From assembly GCF_900220975.1 (NCBI RefSeq), contig NZ_OBQD01000015.1:89730-153729 (forward strand): a DNA stretch of 64,000 bases, read 5' to 3'. Each line of letters begins with the position of its first letter. Position 1 is the first letter of the stretch. The notes beneath the pieces are model-generated. The model was not told where the DNA came from. It saw only the letters and a list, made by a program, of their open reading frames with translations, and made no database searches. Positions 30,701 through 38,343 of this stretch are shown here, one piece after another. Made by a program: the position numbers and the translations under genes. This DNA is from Rhizobium subbaraonis (GTDB lineage Bacteria; Pseudomonadota; Alphaproteobacteria; Rhizobiales; Rhizobiaceae).

Positions 30701-31331
30701 CCGGTTCGTCGGAAATCCGGCCGAGGGCGGCAGGCAGGAGGCCCTTGCCGGTTGGCACCGGGCGCTTGATGAGCCCGTCGGTCTCGCGCCTGGCAGCCTC
30801 CACCATCCGTCGCCGCGCCTCCTCGCTGATCCCGAGGCGGCCGAAGCCGGGCGAGGCGGCGACGATGGCCCCGTCGTCGCCGAGAACCGCCATGTGCGTA
30901 TCCGGATCGTCGAAACCGACCAGCAGCGAAGCGGCCCGCTGCGCGATCGTCTCGCCCGTTCTTGCCGAAGGCGTGCTGAAGAGGATGGCGTCCTGGCCCG
31001 GCTGGAGCGTGATGCGCTCGACATGGGTGTTTACCGGCAGGCCGCGATATCCGGTGCCAATGCGCAAAAGCATGCTGCGCCCGATCCCGCTATGCGGCAG
31101 TTGCCGCGCGGCGGCTGCAAGCTGGCGGAATACCACGTCGCCGGTGGGCAGGGGCGCGTCGAGAAAATCGTAGATCGACATGTGGCCGAAGAGCGCGGCG
31201 CCGCGGCCGTTCGCCCAGAGAACACTCTGCATATCGAGCGAAAACAGCACCACCGCCTCGCCACGGGCGAACGGAAGGCGCACCCGTTCGTGCACGGCGA
31301 CGTCTATAAAGGGGTACTGATGAGCGGACAT
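27735..31331 (-). CDS. large PAS-domain sensor histidine kinase, PdhS/CbrA-like
   Basis: A 1198-residue kinase without obvious membrane spans. PAS-like regions occur near residues 20-110, 365-460, 720-800 and 830-940. They are separated by acidic, Ala/Pro-rich, probably disordered stretches at about 235-365 and 520-720. The dimerisation box HEIRTPLNAIIGFSDMM has its phospho-histidine at residue 976, and the ATPase lobe shows ANAIRFTPSGG, DTGVGMT and GTGLGLPLTKAMV. This H-box is typical of the PleC/DivJ/PdhS group that acts on DivK in the alphaproteobacterial cell cycle. The position next to a phasin resembles cbrA of S. meliloti as I recall. ATG 31331 (MSAHQYPFIDVAV) is chosen; the frame extends 64 codons into the phasin promoter. 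Confidence 0.85.
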   Translation of the reverse strand: MSAHQYPFIDVAVHERVRLPFARGEAVVLFSLDMQSVLWANGRGAALFGHMSIYDFLDAPLPTGDVVFRQLAAAARQLPHSGIGRSMLLRIGTGYRGLPVNTHVERITLQPGQDAILFSTPSARTGETIAQRAASLLVGFDDPDTHMAVLGDDGAIVAASPGFGRLGISEEARRRMVEAARRETDGLIKRPVPTGKGLLPAALGRISDEPALNLLFAVETILGHMDPEQETGGAAPADAASTREGASLSSDIVADGLAELPAAGEPMQAQEPAEAIETVPVEGREPPPAVEPVADVSTELPADDIPVDATGDAPESDIAPAPATTDADIPAQAAQPGGEDDARPALQSHTEPAAAKPERSIRPVRFVWKIDAEGVFSELSDEFAAVVGEHAADVIGVQFTEVARRFGFDTDGAIAEQLHRRDTWSGKTIQWPIEGTNLLVPVDLAALPTYSRSREFDGFRGFGIVRIADAVEDPNGLGLKIGAHDVPDVDDFGQADISTDDAPGDMPDDLADAAHGEISPPPSVLDELLEEEMEGEAPASSEETVALIADSPDHTEADDQFRGERPALRLVEPAARRQSDKVVQLDDRRGRSALTSGEQAAFREIARQLGETFGKRQPGDVPQQDQPAAPQAEAGQHPTIGSKAESAAANPPAAEAAARAQEPTQADGQSADGDEIPGLEVGEHADDAPPKSLSITAARTAMDYGLTASVVDALPLALLIHAGDRMIHANPEFLALTGFASLDELEQAGGLDILLDQPEEEDAAQPGSMLLHHADGVTATPVTARLQSIRWESGTALMLALSPAAPFEAEAPAVEATVAESANLSALRNEANELRSILETATDGVVVVDQEGEIRSINRSASALFNYDEEEVRGKPFAILFAHESQKAVIDYLAGLAGHGVASVLNDGREVIGREASGGFIPLFMTMGRLSSSSGYCAVIRDITQWKRTEEELRNAKRAAETANAHKSEFLARVSHEIRTPLNAIIGFSDMMAGERFGPIGHPRYVEYANDIGRSGRHVLDIVNDLLDISKIEAGEMELDFTAVGLNDTISEAVALVQPQANSQRVIIRTSLSTAVPPVVADLRSIKQIALNILANAIRFTPSGGQIVVSTSYEVNGSVVLRIRDTGVGMTRSELEQAMKPFRQVTTGARKRGDGTGLGLPLTKAMVDANRAQFAINSSPNEGTLVEVTFPSPRVLAV

Positions 31332-31459
31332 CGGCAGCCTGTCATGGGTTCCCGGCGGCCACCGCCGCACGCTTAACGCTTTATTAATAGCGGCGGGCAC
31401 TGCACGGGTCCAGCTTCGCCGCTCTCGCCGTCCCGCTCTTTCAGCCGGAAGGGTTAACG

Positions 31460-31490
31460 TTGTGCGCCGCACAATAATGTTGCAACGCAC
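31460..31490. promoter_or_regulatory. two PhaR-type boxes upstream of the phasin gene
   Basis: Box 1 (31460-31474) is a perfect dyad, TTGTGC-GCC-GCACAA. Box 2 (31480-31490) is TTGCAACGCAC. Both contain TGC-N3-GCA and their centres are 18 bp apart. They lie 74-104 bases before the phasin start. Confidence 0.68.
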
Positions 31491-31563
31491 AATAAGATCG
31501 TATATAAGCAACTCATTCCGCAATCAGGCCCTCGTTGCGAGGGCTGTATCAAGGACGATTGAA

Positions 31564-32013
31564 ATGGCAGTTAAGAAGACCGATGACGTATTCTCCTTTG
31601 CCGCATTCGACCCGGCCAAGGTATCCGACAGCTTCCGCGAGTTTGCCGAGAAGGGCGCCGTTCAGAGCAAGGAAGCCTATTCCAAGCTGAAGACCGCCAC
31701 CGAAGACGCGACGAAGGTCGTCGAGGCAACCCTCGAAAACGCTCAGGCCGGCACCGTCGAACTCGGCCTTGCCGCCATCGACGCGCTGCGCACCAATGCC
31801 GAGAGCTCGCTTTCGCATATGGAAGCGCTGCTTGGCGTGAAGTCCGTCTCCGAACTGTTCGAGCTGCAGACTGCCTTCCTGCGCAAGCAGGCCGAAGTCG
31901 TCGTCGAACAGGCAAAGACCATGCAGGAAGCAACCCGCAAGGTTGCCGAGAAGGTTGCCGAGCCCGGCAAGTCGGCAGCCGAAAAGGCGCTGAAGACCTT
32001 CAAGGCCGCCTGA
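31564..32013 (+). CDS. phasin, PHB granule-associated protein
   Basis: A 149-residue, Ala/Lys/Glu-rich, almost wholly helical protein with the phasin_2-type pattern (FDPAKVSDSFREFAEKGAVQ, then AQAGTVELGLAAIDALRTNA) and an AAEKALKTFKAA tail. Phasins coat polyhydroxybutyrate granules and affect their size and number. ATG 31564 follows AAGGACGATTGAA. The frame is open 34 codons upstream but that section covers the promoter boxes. It is monocistronic, with a strong terminator 67 bases downstream. This is phaP1 by position if synteny with S. meliloti holds; I leave the symbol empty because several paralogues exist. Confidence 0.88.
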   Translation: MAVKKTDDVFSFAAFDPAKVSDSFREFAEKGAVQSKEAYSKLKTATEDATKVVEATLENAQAGTVELGLAAIDALRTNAESSLSHMEALLGVKSVSELFELQTAFLRKQAEVVVEQAKTMQEATRKVAEKVAEPGKSAAEKALKTFKAA

Positions 32014-32079
32014 GCATATTCATCAGGACGGCGTCTGCCTCGCGCTCGCTTGAAGCGCCGAGCCGGACGCTAGGGGCAG

Positions 32080-32112
32080 AAAAGGGCTGGACGCCATGTC
32101 CGGCCCTTTTTA
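32080..32112 (+). terminator. intrinsic terminator of the phasin gene
   Basis: AAAAGGGCTGGAC pairs with GTCCGGCCCTTTT (one wobble) over a five-base loop and ends in TTTTT. Confidence 0.85.
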
Positions 32113-32192
32113 ATATGGATCGGTCAACTAGGGGCTTGCAATCTCGTCTGCCTGCCCGTATGTGAACGCCAAAGCGCCAAGGCGCTTTGAGT

Positions 32193-32269
32193 GCGGTTGT
32201 AGCTCAGTTGGTTAGAGCGCAGGTTTGTGGCACCTGAGGTCGGAGGTTCGAGACCCCCCAACCGTACCA
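32193..32269 (+). tRNA. tRNA-His (GTG), CCA encoded
   Basis: A full 77-base cloverleaf. The anticodon GTG is at 32227-32229 in loop TTGTGGC on stem CAGGT/ACCTG, the D-arm is GCTCAGTTGGTTAGAGC, and the T-loop is TTCGAGA. The acceptor stem is GCGGTTG/CAACCGT, with G1 facing T72 and discriminator A73, and the base before G1 is T. The canonical extra G-1 paired to C73 is therefore absent. This matches the reported loss of G-1 in a clade of Alphaproteobacteria, whose HisRS changed accordingly. The T-stem carries an A51-C63 mismatch. Confidence 0.93.
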
Positions 32270-32774
32270 TTTCTCCACTTGTCCGACCCGGACCCACAGG
32301 TAACGGTTTGTCCCTGAGACATGCCTCGTGACGAACGAGGCTATCGATATCTTCCCAAACTCCTGTTGTGTAGCACTTCTGAAAATCCAATGGATTTTCG
32401 CGACGTCATCATCGCATGGCTGATCTTGCTGTTCATCTTGTACCCGATGACACGGCATCCGTTGTTTTCCCGGACAGGAGCCGCCCCCTTGAGCACGAGC
32501 GTGTGCCAGCCTTGCTGACGGCCGCTGACCTGATACGGCGCAGGCGCACAAGAGGCATCGTTCGAAGAAACCGATGCAGCCTGGGCAGCGCGCGCGGAGC
32601 CCGTTCGCGAGTCACGGTCGCGACCGCAGGAGATCATCCAGGTTTTCCCGCAGCATTGATGAGGCTCATTCATAAGTACATGCGATCTCCACTGGCTAAT
32701 CGCACCGCAGGACAGGTGCTATGGTGGACGCGAATGGCGCAAAGTCGCCGGCATCGGTCAGGAAGGAACACCCC
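32270..32774. other. 505-bp stretch after tRNA-His without a convincing gene
   Basis: It contains the dyads CCTCGT-N5-ACGAGG (32323-32339) and GAAAATCC-AAT-GGATTTTC (32381-32399). A 42-codon frame from ATG 32391 (MDFRDVIIAWLILLFILYP) has a hydrophobic start but no ribosome binding site, because its ATG lies inside the second dyad. The remainder shows no coding signal that I trust. The GGAAGGAACA site of the cupin gene is at the right end. It may be decayed sequence, given the pseudogene 900 bases further on. Confidence 0.4.
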
Positions 32775-33173
32775 ATGGAAATTCGCCGCGCAGGAACTCA
32801 GGCTTCGACCAAGGGGCCATCGGACTGGTTCACCGGAAGCGTCCGCATCGATCCGCTCTTTCCCGCCAGCTCGCCTGCGCGGGCGGCAGGCAATGCGGTG
32901 ACGTTCGAGCCCGGCGCGCGCACCGCCTGGCACACGCATCCGCTCGGGCAGGTGCTGCTCGTTACGGCCGGTTGCGGCCGCGTGCAGCGCGAGGGCGGCC
33001 CGGTCGAGGAGATCCGGCCCGGCGACGTTGTCTGGTTCGAGCCCGGTGAAAAACACTGGCATGGTGCTGGTCCGGCGACGGCGATGACCCATATCGCCAT
33101 CCAGGAGGCCCTCGACGGCAAGGCGGTCGAGTGGATGGAGAAGGTCACGGACGCGCAATATGGCGCCGTCTGA
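32775..33173 (+). CDS. cupin-domain protein
   Basis: A 132-residue single-cupin protein. Metal-binding motif 1 is [19 protein letters not shown] and motif 2 is [18 protein letters not shown], giving the usual histidine/glutamate ligand set. ATG 32775 ([11 protein letters not shown]) follows GGAAGGAACACCCC. Similar proteins are common beside aldo/keto reductase and zinc alcohol dehydrogenase genes, and that arrangement is seen here, though the reductase is broken. The reaction is unknown; some relatives are annotated as hydroxynitrile-lyase-like, which I would not infer. Confidence 0.85.
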   Translation: MEIRRAGTQASTKGPSDWFTGSVRIDPLFPASSPARAAGNAVTFEPGARTAWHTHPLGQVLLVTAGCGRVQREGGPVEEIRPGDVVWFEPGEKHWHGAGPATAMTHIAIQEALDGKAVEWMEKVTDAQYGAV

Positions 33174-33218
33174 TCCGTCCCGCGAAGACTTGGCTCGCGA
33201 AACGAAAGAGAAAGCGTC

Positions 33219-33496
33219 ATGAAGAAGCGTGTTCCTGGCCGGACGGCCGAGAGGTTTCGGAATCGGCTTCGGCTGCAGGGGGGCTGAACCACGGCTATGC
33301 TGCCGGCCCTGGGCGTTCCGATGCGGTCAATCTTATCCTCGGGACGACCACGCTTCACCGCCCCGGTGAGAATCTGGGAGCAGCGAGCGTGGAATTGTCG
33401 GGCAGCGAACACGCCGCGATGATTGAAGCACTGCATAATTTGGCGATCCGGGGCGCGCGCAATCCCGCAAATCTCCAAACACGGGTCGGCCGATAG
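33219..33496 (+). pseudogene. aldo/keto reductase remnant: internal deletion plus frameshifts
   Basis: ATG 33219, with GAAAGAGAAAG upstream, starts MKKRVPGRTA, a normal aldo/keto reductase N-terminus, but the frame stops after 22 codons. The family text continues in other frames: IGFGC (expected IGFGCMG) and then GLNHGYAAGPGRSDAVNLI. It jumps directly to LGTTTLHRPGENLGAASVEL and ends NPANLQTRVGR, a typical C-terminus of the family. The catalytic Asp/Tyr/Lys core, roughly 230-250 codons, is missing. At least two single-base indels and one large internal deletion are needed to explain this. It sits between the cupin and alcohol dehydrogenase genes. Confidence 0.8.
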
Positions 33497-33544
33497 GCCT
33501 CCATTTCATTATCATCAGTTCGTACAGAAAGAAGGAATTGCCGC

Positions 33545-34594
33545 ATGAAAACCTATGGTTTTGCCGCGATCGATGCCAGGGAGCCGCTCGTCCCGTTCAC
33601 GTTCGAGCGTCGCGCTCCGCGCGCAAACGACGTCGTCATGGAGATCCTCTATTCCGGGGTCTGCCATTCGGATCTGCACATGGCACGCAACGACTGGCAC
33701 TGGACGGTCTATCCGCTGGTGCCCGGCCATGAGATCGTCGGGCGCGTCATCGAGATCGGCAGCGAGGTCACCCGCTACAAGGTGGGTGATCACGTCGCGG
33801 TGGGCTGCATGGTCGACAGTTGCCTCGAATGCGACCAGTGCGGGCGCGGGGAGGAGCAGCTTTGCCGAAAGGGCAACACGGGCACCTACAATGCGCCCGA
33901 CCGCATCACCGGCGATATCACGCGCGGCGGCTACTCCAAGCACCTCGTCGTTCGCGAGGAGTTCGCCTGCCGCATTCCGGACGGACTCGACCTGTCCCGC
34001 GCCGCACCGTTGCTGTGCGCCGGCATCACCACCTATTCGCCGCTCAGGACGTGGAACGTCGGTCCCGGCAGCCGTGTCGGGGTCATCGGGCTTGGCGGTC
34101 TCGGACACATGGCGGTCAAGCTTGCCGCGGCGATGGGCGCGGAGGTGACCGTGCTCAGCCGTTCGAGCGGCAAGGCGGAGGATGCGCTTGCGCTCGGCGC
34201 CGACAAGCTGCTGATCTCGACCGATGCAGAGGCGATGGAGGCGGCACAGTCCAGCTTCGACCTGATCGTCGATACCGTCCCCGTCAAGCACGATCTCGAT
34301 CCTTACCTGCCGTTGCTGGATGTCGACGGTACGCTGGTCATCGTCGGTCAGGTCGGACCGATGAGCGCATTCAACAGCGTTCCCATGCTGCTGGGTCGCC
34401 GTCGCGTCGCCGGCTCGCCGATCGGCGGCATCCGCCAGACGCAGGAGCTTCTAGACTTCTGCGCCCGCAAGAACGTGCTTCCGGATGTCGAAATGATCCG
34501 CATGGATCAGATCAACCAGGCCTTCGACCGGATGGAGCGCTCGGACGTGCGCTATCGCTTCGTCATCGACATGGCGTCGCTTCAGGCCGCGTAA
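33545..34594 (+). CDS. zinc-dependent NAD(P) alcohol dehydrogenase, YahK/CAD-type
   Basis: A 349-residue medium-chain dehydrogenase. The catalytic zinc site is GVCHSDLHMARNDW with GHEIVG. The structural zinc cysteines lie in CLECDQCGRGEEQLC. The cofactor-binding GLGGLGHMAVKLAAAMGAEV is followed by VLSRSSGK, which suits NADP(H). The family reduces aldehydes or oxidises primary alcohols, often with broad specificity. ATG 33545 follows AGAAAGAAGGAATTGCCGC. It is probably co-regulated with the cupin gene upstream. Confidence 0.9.
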   Translation: MKTYGFAAIDAREPLVPFTFERRAPRANDVVMEILYSGVCHSDLHMARNDWHWTVYPLVPGHEIVGRVIEIGSEVTRYKVGDHVAVGCMVDSCLECDQCGRGEEQLCRKGNTGTYNAPDRITGDITRGGYSKHLVVREEFACRIPDGLDLSRAAPLLCAGITTYSPLRTWNVGPGSRVGVIGLGGLGHMAVKLAAAMGAEVTVLSRSSGKAEDALALGADKLLISTDAEAMEAAQSSFDLIVDTVPVKHDLDPYLPLLDVDGTLVIVGQVGPMSAFNSVPMLLGRRRVAGSPIGGIRQTQELLDFCARKNVLPDVEMIRMDQINQAFDRMERSDVRYRFVIDMASLQAA

Positions 34595-34713
34595 TGAGAC
34601 CTCGGCAGGGCCAGTGAGGCCTTGGTTTCAGCAGGCATGACCGGGTCCTCGGAGTGGCCCGGTAATGCCGTCCCCGTGCCGGGGCGATCGCGGCTGGACC
34701 ATACGCTGCCGCG

Positions 34714-35595
34714 TCAGACGAAGATCCCCTGTTCCTGATCCACCAGTTCCTGCACGAAGCCTGTCACCGTACGCACCCGCGCAAGGTCCCTGGCACTTTC
34801 GTGATAGGTGGTCCAGTAAGCCCGCCGGATCGTCGCGTCCGGGAGGATGCGGACAAGTTCCGGGTCCTGCCGGGCGATATAGTTGTGAAGGATGCCGATG
34901 CCGGCGCCGGAGCGCACGGCTTCCGTCTGTCCCGTGGCGCTCGATATCTCGAACGAGGCGTTCCAGTTGCGTAGGATCTCGCCGGTGAAGTCGAGCGAGG
35001 CGGTGAAGATCAGGTCCTCCACATAGCCGATGCGCCGATGCGTTTTCAGCGCCTCGATGTCGCCGGGTTCGCCGTTGCCGGCAAGATAGCCGCGACTTGC
35101 ATAGAGTCCGAGCGTATAGTCGGTCAGCTTGGAGGAAACGAGCCGCCCCTGGTCGGGCCGTTCGAGCGTGATGGCGATGTCGGCCTCGCGCTGCGAAAGG
35201 GAGAAGGAGCGCGGCACCGGCACGAGCTGGATTTTCAGCTCCGGGTGGCGCGCCGTCAGTCGGCCGAGCCGCGGCGCCAGGAACGACACGCCGAAGCCAT
35301 CCGGCGCGCCGATGCGCACGGTGCCCGCGACGGCGGCATCGATGCGGCCGATACTGGCCTGGGCTGTGAGCATTTCCGTCTCCATCCGCTCGGCGGCGTG
35401 GAGGAACACTTCGCCCTCCGCCGTGAGCTCGCAGCCATTCGTCCGCCGGACCAGAAGCCGCGTCTTCATCTCCTTCTCCAGCGCGCTGACGCGGCGGCTG
35501 AGCGTCGCGTGGTTGACGCCGAGCCGGCGGGAGGCGGCCAGAAGTTGTCCGGTGCGGGCAACCGCGAGAAACATGCGAACGTCGTCCCAGTTCAT
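34714..35595 (-). CDS. LysR-family transcriptional regulator
   Basis: A 293-residue LysR protein. The N-terminal winged helix-turn-helix (DDVRMFLAVARTGQLLAASR then RLGVNHATLSRRVSALEKEM) is followed by a periplasmic-binding-like effector domain (VRIGAPDGFGVSFLAPRLGR). It is divergent from the mmsA-type gene, 120 bases apart. That gap contains TTGCT-N20-AGCAA (35642-35671), a possible but unproven LysR dyad. It may control mmsA or the convergent dehydrogenase/cupin set; its effector is unknown. Confidence 0.9.
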   Translation of the reverse strand: MNWDDVRMFLAVARTGQLLAASRRLGVNHATLSRRVSALEKEMKTRLLVRRTNGCELTAEGEVFLHAAERMETEMLTAQASIGRIDAAVAGTVRIGAPDGFGVSFLAPRLGRLTARHPELKIQLVPVPRSFSLSQREADIAITLERPDQGRLVSSKLTDYTLGLYASRGYLAGNGEPGDIEALKTHRRIGYVEDLIFTASLDFTGEILRNWNASFEISSATGQTEAVRSGAGIGILHNYIARQDPELVRILPDATIRRAYWTTYHESARDLARVRTVTGFVQELVDQEQGIFV

Positions 35596-35715
35596 GATTT
35601 CGCCTTCGACCCCGGTTGGGGCTATAATTTATGCACAACGGTTGCTTACATCAGGCGATTGAGTTGAGCAATTTGTAGTGCGATCATGCCTTTATAAACA
35701 GTTGGAGGAAGTCCC

Positions 35716-37212
35716 ATGCGTGAGATCGGACATTTCATCGGCGGCAAGCACGTTGCCGGCAAGAGCGGCCGCACGGCCGACGTATTCAACCCCGCCACCG
35801 GCGAAGTGCAGGCAAAGGTCGCACTGGCAGGCGATGCCGAGCTCGCCGCCGCCGTCGAAGTGGCCAAGGCCGCCCAGCCCGCCTGGGCTGCGGCCAATCC
35901 GCAGCGCCGCGCCCGCGTGTTCATGAAGTTCGTCCAGCTCTTGAACGAAAACATGAACGACCTTGCCGAGATTCTTTCGAAGGAGCACGGCAAGACCATC
36001 GAGGACGCCAAGGGCGACATCCTGCGCGGCCTCGAGGTCTGCGAATTCGTCATCGGCATCCCGCATCTTGCCAAGGGCGAGTTCACCGAAGGCGCCGGTC
36101 CGAACATCGACATGTACTCTATGCGCCAGCCCGTGGGCATCGGTGCCGGCATCACGCCGTTCAACTTCCCGGCGATGATCCCGATGTGGATGTTCGCGCC
36201 CGCGATCGCCTGCGGCAACGCCTTTATCCTCAAGCCTTCCGAACGTGACCCCTCAGTGCCGATCCGCCTTGCGGAACTGATGATCGAGGCCGGCCTGCCG
36301 GCAGGCATCCTCAACGTCGTCAACGGCGACAAGGGTGCGGTCGACGCGATCCTCACCCATCCGGACATTGGCGCGGTATCCTTCGTCGGCTCCACGCCGA
36401 TCGCCCGCTACGTCTATGGCACCGCGGCGATGAACGGCAAGCGCGCCCAGTGCTTCGGCGGCGCCAAGAACCACATGATCATCATGCCCGATGCCGACCT
36501 CGACCAGGCCGCAAACGCGCTGATGGGCGCAGGCTACGGCTCCGCCGGCGAGCGCTGCATGGCAATCTCGGTCGCCGTCCCGGTCGGCGAAGAAACCGCC
36601 AACCGCCTGATCGACAAGCTGACGCCGATGGTCGAGAGCCTGCGTATCGGCCCCTATACCGACGAGAAAGCCGATCTGGGCCCGGTCGTCACCAAGGAAG
36701 CCCAGGCGCGCATCAGGGGCCTGATCGATCGCGGCGTGGAAGAGGGCGCGAAGCTCGTCGTCGATGGCCGCGATTTCAAGCTTCAGGGCTATGAGGACGG
36801 CTATTTCGTCGGCGGCTGCCTGTTCGACCACGTCACCCCTGAGATGGACATCTACAAGACCGAGATCTTCGGGCCGGTCCTCTCGGTCGTGCGTGCGAAG
36901 AACTACGAGGAAGCGCTTTCGCTGCCGATGAAGCACGAATACGGCAACGGCGTTGCGATCTACACCCGCGACGGCGATGCGGCCCGTGACTTCGCCTCCC
37001 GCATCAACATCGGCATGGTCGGCGTCAACGTGCCGATCCCGGTTCCGCTTGCCTACCACTCTTTCGGTGGCTGGAAGGCCTCTTCCTTCGGCGATCTCAA
37101 CCAGCACGGCACGGATTCGATCAAATTCTGGACGCGCACCAAGACGGTCACAAGCCGCTGGCCGTCGGGCATCAAGGACGGCGCCGAGTTCGTCATGCCG
37201 ACGATGAAGTAA
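35716..37212 (+). CDS. mmsA: CoA-acylating methylmalonate-semialdehyde dehydrogenase
   Basis: Converts methylmalonate semialdehyde to propionyl-CoA, or malonate semialdehyde to acetyl-CoA, in valine and myo-inositol breakdown. It is a 498-residue aldehyde dehydrogenase. The NAD-binding block is GITPFNFPAMIPMWMFAPAI, KPSERDPSVPIRLAEL follows, and the nucleophile cysteine lies in GSAGERCMAIS. The C-terminal GDLNQHGTDSIKFWTRTKTVT is diagnostic of the MmsA/IolA group over other aldehyde dehydrogenases. A TTGGAGGAAGTCCC site sets ATG 35716. S. meliloti calls the syntenic gene iolA; no other inositol genes are visible here. Confidence 0.94.
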   Translation: MREIGHFIGGKHVAGKSGRTADVFNPATGEVQAKVALAGDAELAAAVEVAKAAQPAWAAANPQRRARVFMKFVQLLNENMNDLAEILSKEHGKTIEDAKGDILRGLEVCEFVIGIPHLAKGEFTEGAGPNIDMYSMRQPVGIGAGITPFNFPAMIPMWMFAPAIACGNAFILKPSERDPSVPIRLAELMIEAGLPAGILNVVNGDKGAVDAILTHPDIGAVSFVGSTPIARYVYGTAAMNGKRAQCFGGAKNHMIIMPDADLDQAANALMGAGYGSAGERCMAISVAVPVGEETANRLIDKLTPMVESLRIGPYTDEKADLGPVVTKEAQARIRGLIDRGVEEGAKLVVDGRDFKLQGYEDGYFVGGCLFDHVTPEMDIYKTEIFGPVLSVVRAKNYEEALSLPMKHEYGNGVAIYTRDGDAARDFASRINIGMVGVNVPIPVPLAYHSFGGWKASSFGDLNQHGTDSIKFWTRTKTVTSRWPSGIKDGAEFVMPTMK

Positions 37213-37251
37213 ATCTCGGATAGGTGGCCTTGCTCGCGAGGCCCACCGAGC

Positions 37252-37281
37252 TAAAAAAGACGGCGGCCTCTCGGCCGCCGT
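37252..37281 (-). terminator. terminator of the ferric-binding protein gene
   Basis: CGGCGGCC-TCTC-GGCCGCCG is flanked on the plus-strand left by AAAAAAG, so minus-strand transcripts end in CTTTTTT. It lies between convergent mmsA and the iron binding protein gene. Confidence 0.8.
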
Positions 37282-37308
37282 TCGCATTTCTCGGATCGCG
37301 TGCGTCGA

Positions 37309-38343
37309 TCAGTTGCCCGGGCCGTCGTTCACGCCGACCTTGTCGACCAGTTCCGATGCCTTCTTGCGGTTGGCGGCGATCTCTGCGAGCGGCAGCGTGT
37401 CCGGCTTGATGGTGCCGAACGACTTGACGATGTCCGAGGGCTCCTTGCCTGGCATGACAGGATACTCGAAGACCTGCTCGGCATAGATTTCCTGGGCTTC
37501 GCCGGAAGCGAGGAAGTCGATCAGCTTCTGCGCGTTTTCCTTGTTCGGCGCATTCTTCGCCATGGCGACGCCCGACACGTTTACATGCGTGCCGCGATCG
37601 TTGGAGTTGGGGAACAGGACCTTGATCGCGTTGGCCCAGTCCTTCTGCTCCGTCTCCTTGTCATTGGTCATCATCAGGCCGACATAGTAGGTGTTGCCCA
37701 GGGCGATATCGCATTCGCCGGCGAAGATGGCCTTGGCCTGGTCCCGGTCGCCGCCGTCCGGCTTGCGGGCAAGGTTGGCTTTCAGCCCCTTCAGCCACTC
37801 TTCCGTCTTTGCCTCGCCGTCATGGGCGATGAGCGATGCGATCAGGCCGACATTATAGGAGTGCTGCGCATCGCGGATGCAGATCTTGCCCTTCCACTTC
37901 GGGTCGGCCAGCTCTTCATAGGTGATCGTATCCTGTGCGACGCGGTCCTTGGAGGCGTAGACGACGCGGCCGCGCGTGGTCAGGCCGACCCAGGCGCCGT
38001 CGGGATCGCGATACTGTGCCGGAATGTCGGTGTCCACGATCGCGCTCTTGATCGGCTGCGTGACGCCGGCGTCCTTGGCTTCGGTAAGGCGGCTGATGTC
38101 GACCGTCAGGATGATGTCCGCCGGCGAATTCTCGCCTTCCGCCTGGATGCGCTCCACGAGGCCCTTGTCCAGGAACAGCACGTTCGTCGCGATGCCCGTC
38201 TCCTGGGTGAAGCGGTCGAGCAACGGCTTGATCAGGTCGGGCTGGCGATAGGAATAGATGTTCACTTCTCCCTCTGCCAACGCCGGTGCGGCGGTGCTTG
38301 CGGCTAGCGCAAGGGCAAGTGCGATCTTCCATGAGTGTGCCAT
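37309..38343 (-). CDS. ferric-iron ABC transporter substrate-binding protein (FbpA/AfuA/FutA-type)
   Basis: A 344-residue periplasmic binding protein with a signal peptide ending APALA|EGEVNIYSYRQPDLI. The N-terminal NIYSYRQPDLIKPLLDRFTQ, ADIILTVDISRL, the GNTYYVGLM tyrosine pair, and HVNVSGVAMAKNAPNKENA match transferrin-like ferric-binding proteins such as FutA/AfuA; the adjacent tyrosines are expected iron ligands. It is divergent from rirA with a 172-bp shared regulatory gap, strong context for iron control. The cognate permease may be the orphan at 25909-27600. No ATPase is present in the window. Confidence 0.9.
   Translation of the reverse strand: MAHSWKIALALALAASTAAPALAEGEVNIYSYRQPDLIKPLLDRFTQETGIATNVLFLDKGLVERIQAEGENSPADIILTVDISRLTEAKDAGVTQPIKSAIVDTDIPAQYRDPDGAWVGLTTRGRVVYASKDRVAQDTITYEELADPKWKGKICIRDAQHSYNVGLIASLIAHDGEAKTEEWLKGLKANLARKPDGGDRDQAKAIFAGECDIALGNTYYVGLMMTNDKETEQKDWANAIKVLFPNSNDRGTHVNVSGVAMAKNAPNKENAQKLIDFLASGEAQEIYAEQVFEYPVMPGKEPSDIVKSFGTIKPDTLPLAEIAANRKKASELVDKVGVNDGPGN

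Noticed and set aside
32391..32519. Short frame with a hydrophobic start (MDFRDVIIAWLILLFILYP) after tRNA-His
   Set aside because: No ribosome binding site; the ATG lies in an inverted repeat and the C-terminal half looks non-coding.
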